From an uncultured Clostridia bacterium (GTDB taxonomy: Bacteria; Bacillota; Clostridia; UBA1381; UMGS1253), in contig CAKSHB010000064.1 of assembly GCA_934456295.1 (NCBI GenBank), positions 1 to 7,115 of the forward strand: a DNA stretch of 7,115 nucleotides, read 5' to 3'. Numbering within the stretch: position 1 is the stretch's first letter; each line of letters starts with the position of its first letter. The position numbers and the translations under genes were made by a program. Below, piece by piece: positions 5,673 to 7,115 of the stretch. The notes under the pieces were generated by a model, which saw only the letters and a program-made list of their open reading frames with translations, had not been told where the DNA came from and did no database searches.

Positions 5673-5943
5673 CTTTGTATGCGTCTAAATCGTGTTGCAG
5701 ATACGAGGGAAGACCATGCTCGTAGGAATGTTCTCTTTCGATAGCTGCCATTCTGTCATCAAGCAGGCTCTCCATTGAAACATTTAATACCTTTGCGATT
5801 TTGTATAATGTTTCAGCCGAACACTTCTCAATGCTTGTTTTGCCGCTGCACAATTCGCTGAGTGTCGCATTAGGAATCCCGGCGAGTTTTGCCAAGCGGT
5901 ACTTTGTCATTCCAATATTATTTAAAATTTCGTTGATACTCAT
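5620..5943 (-). CDS. XRE-type helix-turn-helix regulator, C-terminus truncated by the IS110 junction
   Basis: The frame encodes 107 residues. Residues 1-65 form a complete XRE/Cro DNA-binding domain: MSINEILNNIGMTKYRLAKL, then GIPNATLSELCSGKTSIEKC with the recognition helix at about 25-32, then AETLYKIAKVLNVSMESLLD. A tail follows (LPSYLQHDLDAYKDALSKNS). Relatives I recall with a YLQHDLDAYK segment continue well beyond it. Here the last 8-10 residues share DNA with the IS110 frame and the stop falls inside it, so the native C-terminus is lost. I chose the ATG at 5941-5943, with weak AGGGTGA upstream; ATG 5947-5949 and GTG 5950-5952 lie too close to that site. The DNA-binding part may still be made. 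Such small regulators often act as antitoxins or repressors, but no partner gene is left beside it. Confidence 0.8.
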   Translation of the reverse strand: MSINEILNNIGMTKYRLAKLAGIPNATLSELCSGKTSIEKCSAETLYKIAKVLNVSMESLLDDRMAAIEREHSYEHGLPSYLQHDLDAYKDALSKNSTISYYESKPI

Positions 5944-5961
5944 TTTCATCACCCTAATAAT

Positions 5962-5990
5962 ATTATATCGCTATACCGAAATAAAATCAA
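5962..5990 (-). promoter_or_regulatory. Promoter of the XRE gene
   Basis: The minus strand has TTGATT at 5985-5990 and a perfect TATAAT at 5962-5967 with 17 bases between. Transcription would start near 5955, giving a very short leader. TATAGCGATATA overlaps the -10 and is a possible site for self-repression by the encoded regulator; that is inference. Confidence 0.75.
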
Positions 5991-6064
5991 GTAATTTTAA
6001 AAACTTTAGTTGAAACATTAAAAATCCTTGCAAGTGCGGCTAATTTCCGCCTCACAAAAAAAGC

Positions 6065-6092
6065 ATAGCATCTGCTAAAATATAAATGCTAT
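6065..6092. repeat. 7-bp inverted repeat upstream of the XRE promoter
   Basis: ATAGCAT (6065-6071) and ATGCTAT (6086-6092) are perfect inverted arms around a 14-base loop. The segment has no U-tract and no neighbouring gene end. Function is unknown. Confidence 0.4.
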
Positions 6093-6127
6093 ACGCAAGT
6101 GAAAATCCAATGCAGATGTAACAATAA

Positions 6128-6458
6128 CGAAACAGAAAAAATCCCGAAAGCCTTATTTTAGGCGGCTTTTGGGATTTTTAATTATACATTTTCTATTCGG
6201 TTGTTACAGAGAGATTTTGAATTGTGTAAAATCCCTGAAGGGCGCATCTTTACGCCACTTCTATATAAAAAGTTTCTGTCTTGTTACAACTGTATGGCGC
6301 GAGCCACGCAAAAATTTTGTCGATGCCTGCAATGCTGCATCACTAAAGGTTTTTTGTTATGTTGCTAAAAATCTTTAATTTTCAAATTTTTAACTTTTGA
6401 GAGCGAAAAAGCCTGTAATATAGAGCGTTTATAGGGCGTTTGAGGGATTTTTGTTTCG
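6128..6458. repeat. Candidate non-coding element bounded by imperfect inverted repeats
   Basis: CGAAACAGAAAAAATCCC at 6128-6145 and GGGATTTTTGTTTCG at 6444-6458 are inverted copies that differ by a three-base indel. They bracket about 331 bases with no credible gene. No target-site duplication is evident. The interior has several short hairpins, for example TGGC-GCGA-GCCA near 6295-6306, and TTGTTACA repeated at 6201 and 6281. It could be a degraded MITE-like or interspersed repeat, but the low-complexity arms make chance a real possibility. Confidence 0.35.
6136..6179. terminator. Strong bidirectional hairpin terminator with no obvious gene in front of it
   Basis: AAAAATCCCGAAAGCC (6137-6152) pairs with GGCTTTTGGGATTTTT (6164-6179) over 16 positions with one G-T wobble, around an 11-base loop. 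A-rich and T-rich outer ends give U-tracts on both strands. Neither side has an obvious gene ending here, which suggests that a gene it served has been lost or decayed. Confidence 0.85.
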
Positions 6459-6490
6459 CGTATGCCTGTATCTATTATATTTTTAAAAAG
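6180..6490. other. Intergenic stretch without a supported gene
   Basis: An open frame of 69 codons on the plus strand (6169-6378) has no ribosome binding site, starts inside the terminator and matches no family I recognise. A shorter opposite frame (about 6265-6350) lacks a start codon. Towards the right end, GCGTTT repeats at an 11-base interval near 6425-6441. I see no tRNA or known riboswitch. Confidence 0.6.
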
Positions 6491-6533
6491 TTGTTGTATT
6501 TTACTTAAAATTATGATACAATAATTACAACAA
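6491..6533 (+). promoter_or_regulatory. Promoter and operator-like nested palindromes of the Phd antitoxin gene
   Basis: TTGTAT (6494-6499) and TACAAT (6517-6522) are 17 bases apart, with TGA just before the -10. The same region holds two nested inverted repeats: TTGTTGTA (6491-6498) with TACAACAA (6526-6533), and TTGTAT (6494-6499) with ATACAA (6516-6521). Palindromes of this TGTA/TACA type over the promoter are what autorepressing Phd/YefM antitoxins usually bind. Confidence 0.7.
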
Positions 6534-6552
6534 ACATAAAGGAGGGCGTTTT

Positions 6553-6798
6553 ATGCCAAATATTAGGCCGGTTTCGGATTTAAGAAATTATGCAGAAGTT
6601 TTAAAGGAAATTGCATTTGACGAACCTGTTTTTCTTATGAAGAATGGAAGAGGTCGTTATGCGATTGTTGATATGGAAGAATATGAAAAGACAAAAGCTA
6701 TAATCAAGCTCGTGGGCAAGCTTTCTGAAGGAGAAAAATCCGCCAAAGAAAACGGATGGCTTTCTAATGATGATGTTATGAAGGCATTGGGGGTATAA
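6553..6798 (+). CDS. Phd/YefM-type antitoxin
   Basis: This 81-residue protein is a type II antitoxin of the prevent-host-death family. Residues 1-48 form the DNA-binding dimer fold with the usual pattern IRPVSDLRNYAEVL, then EPVFLMKNGRGRYAIVDMEEY. The C-terminal helix (about 58-80, with GWLSNDDVMKALG) normally wraps and blocks a RelE/ParE toxin. The start is firm: AAAGGAGGG at 6538-6546 lies about seven bases upstream. It has its own promoter with operator-like palindromes, consistent with autoregulation. The toxin gene should begin two bases after the stop at 6798. A start codon is there, but the toxin frame is lost after about eight residues, so the antitoxin looks orphaned. It may still bind DNA or neutralise a toxin encoded elsewhere. 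Confidence 0.93.
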   Translation: MPNIRPVSDLRNYAEVLKEIAFDEPVFLMKNGRGRYAIVDMEEYEKTKAIIKLVGKLSEGEKSAKENGWLSNDDVMKALGV

Positions 6799-6800
6799 CC

Positions 6801-6899
6801 ATGCCGAAAATCCGTGTTAAACTATGCTTCCGACCTTTACCGCAAATTCAACATAAATTTTTCAAACCCCATTGCATACTGCAACAATATGGTATATAA
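6801..6899 (+). pseudogene. Remnant of a RelE/ParE-family toxin start
   Basis: An ATG lies two bases after the antitoxin stop, the usual spacing for a co-translated toxin. It reads MPKIRVKL, a common type of opening for RelE/ParE toxins, which are usually 90-110 residues. The next codons (CFRPLPQIQHKFF) show no toxin-like pattern and the frame stops at 6899 after 32 residues. The other two frames do not restore a recognisable toxin either. I read this as a deletion that fused the first eight or so codons to unrelated DNA near 6824. An intact short peptide of another kind cannot be ruled out. Confidence 0.6.
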
Positions 6900-6900
6900 T
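6872..6900 (+). promoter_or_regulatory. Promoter of the right-edge secreted protein gene
   Basis: TTGCAT at 6872-6877 and a perfect TATAAT at 6895-6900 are exactly 17 bases apart. Transcription would start near 6907, leaving a leader of about 50 bases before the GTG at 6956. The promoter lies within the toxin-remnant frame, which supports that frame being non-functional DNA. Confidence 0.8.
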
Positions 6901-6955
6901 TATTATAGTATGAAAATTTTAAAAATCAACGCAAAAATAAAAAGGAGGAATTATT

Positions 6956-7115
6956 GTGTTGAAGAAAATTTTAATGGCAGCACTTTGCACATTTATTCTG
7001 CTGTGTACTGTCGCGTCTGCCGCAGCCGAGCTAAAAGCGGGCGATACCGCCTATGTTGTATACGGCGGTACTGTACTGGTCACCCAAAACCCCACTTATT
7101 CAGGTGGTGTAGGTG
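6956..7115 (+). CDS. Secreted protein of unknown function, N-terminal 53 residues
   Basis: The gene runs off the right edge. It starts at a GTG (6956-6958) seven bases after AAAGGAGG (6941-6948); the adjacent TTG at 6959 is an alternative start ten bases away. The first 24 residues are a typical signal peptide: two lysines, a hydrophobic core (ILMAALCTFILLCTV) and ASAAA, with cleavage expected just before or within that alanine run. The mature start, ELKAGDTAYVVYGGTVLVTQ, is rich in beta-forming residues and Gly/Thr, and the visible end is Gly-rich. I do not recognise a family from 53 residues. The gene has its own promoter, so it is not part of the antitoxin operon. Confidence 0.85.
   Translation, partial: MLKKILMAALCTFILLCTVASAAAELKAGDTAYVVYGGTVLVTQNPTYSGGVG

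Noticed and set aside
6169..6378. 69-codon plus-strand frame as a possible gene
   Set aside because: It has no ribosome binding site, starts inside a terminator stem, and the opposite strand is also partly open, as expected of non-coding or repeat DNA.

Overview
The window looks like low-GC Firmicute DNA, most likely from class Clostridia. The grounds are AT-rich intergenic DNA, strong GGAGG-type ribosome binding sites, near-consensus sigma-A promoters, a TPP riboswitch controlling a ThiT-type ECF S component, a clostridial-style IS110 transposase and small XRE and Phd proteins. No rRNA, tRNA or CRISPR array is visible, and the species cannot be named.

Positions 1-3027 (minus strand) hold a three-gene export operon, in transcription order: a secreted TolC-like protein (1855-2967), a lipoprotein membrane-fusion/adaptor subunit (370-1797) and the N-terminus of an RND-family pump (1-354, running off the left edge). 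Together they would form a tripartite efflux machine. The adaptor keeps the R-L-S hairpin-tip motif known to dock on TolC. The TolC-like partner keeps both helical-tip turns but seems to have lost most of the outer-membrane beta-barrel segments, which would suit a single-membrane cell. Positions 2968-3218 are a very AT-rich divergent promoter region with a 19-bp tandem repeat. A small cupin gene (3219-3575) reads the other way and ends at a strong bidirectional terminator.

Positions 3742-4574 (minus strand) are a complete thiamine-uptake unit: consensus promoter, TPP riboswitch, intrinsic terminator, further alternative hairpins next to the ribosome binding site, and thiT.

Positions 4600-6500 look like a genomic scar. 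They contain the 3' two-thirds of an IS110-family transposase that has lost its N-terminal catalytic domain. It joins, out of frame, the truncated end of an XRE-type regulator gene. A gene-poor stretch follows (about 5991-6490) with a strong hairpin terminator and a segment bounded by imperfect inverted repeats.

Positions 6494-6899 hold a Phd/YefM antitoxin gene with its own promoter and an operator-like palindrome. The toxin expected directly downstream is reduced to about eight recognisable codons. A good promoter lies inside that scar and drives the last gene (6956 to the right edge), a secreted protein of unknown function. The main theme is a conserved core (export operon, thiamine uptake) next to eroded accessory DNA. 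I found no clearly new defence or mobile system; the most unusual points are the barrel-poor TolC homologue and the two gene-decay junctions.
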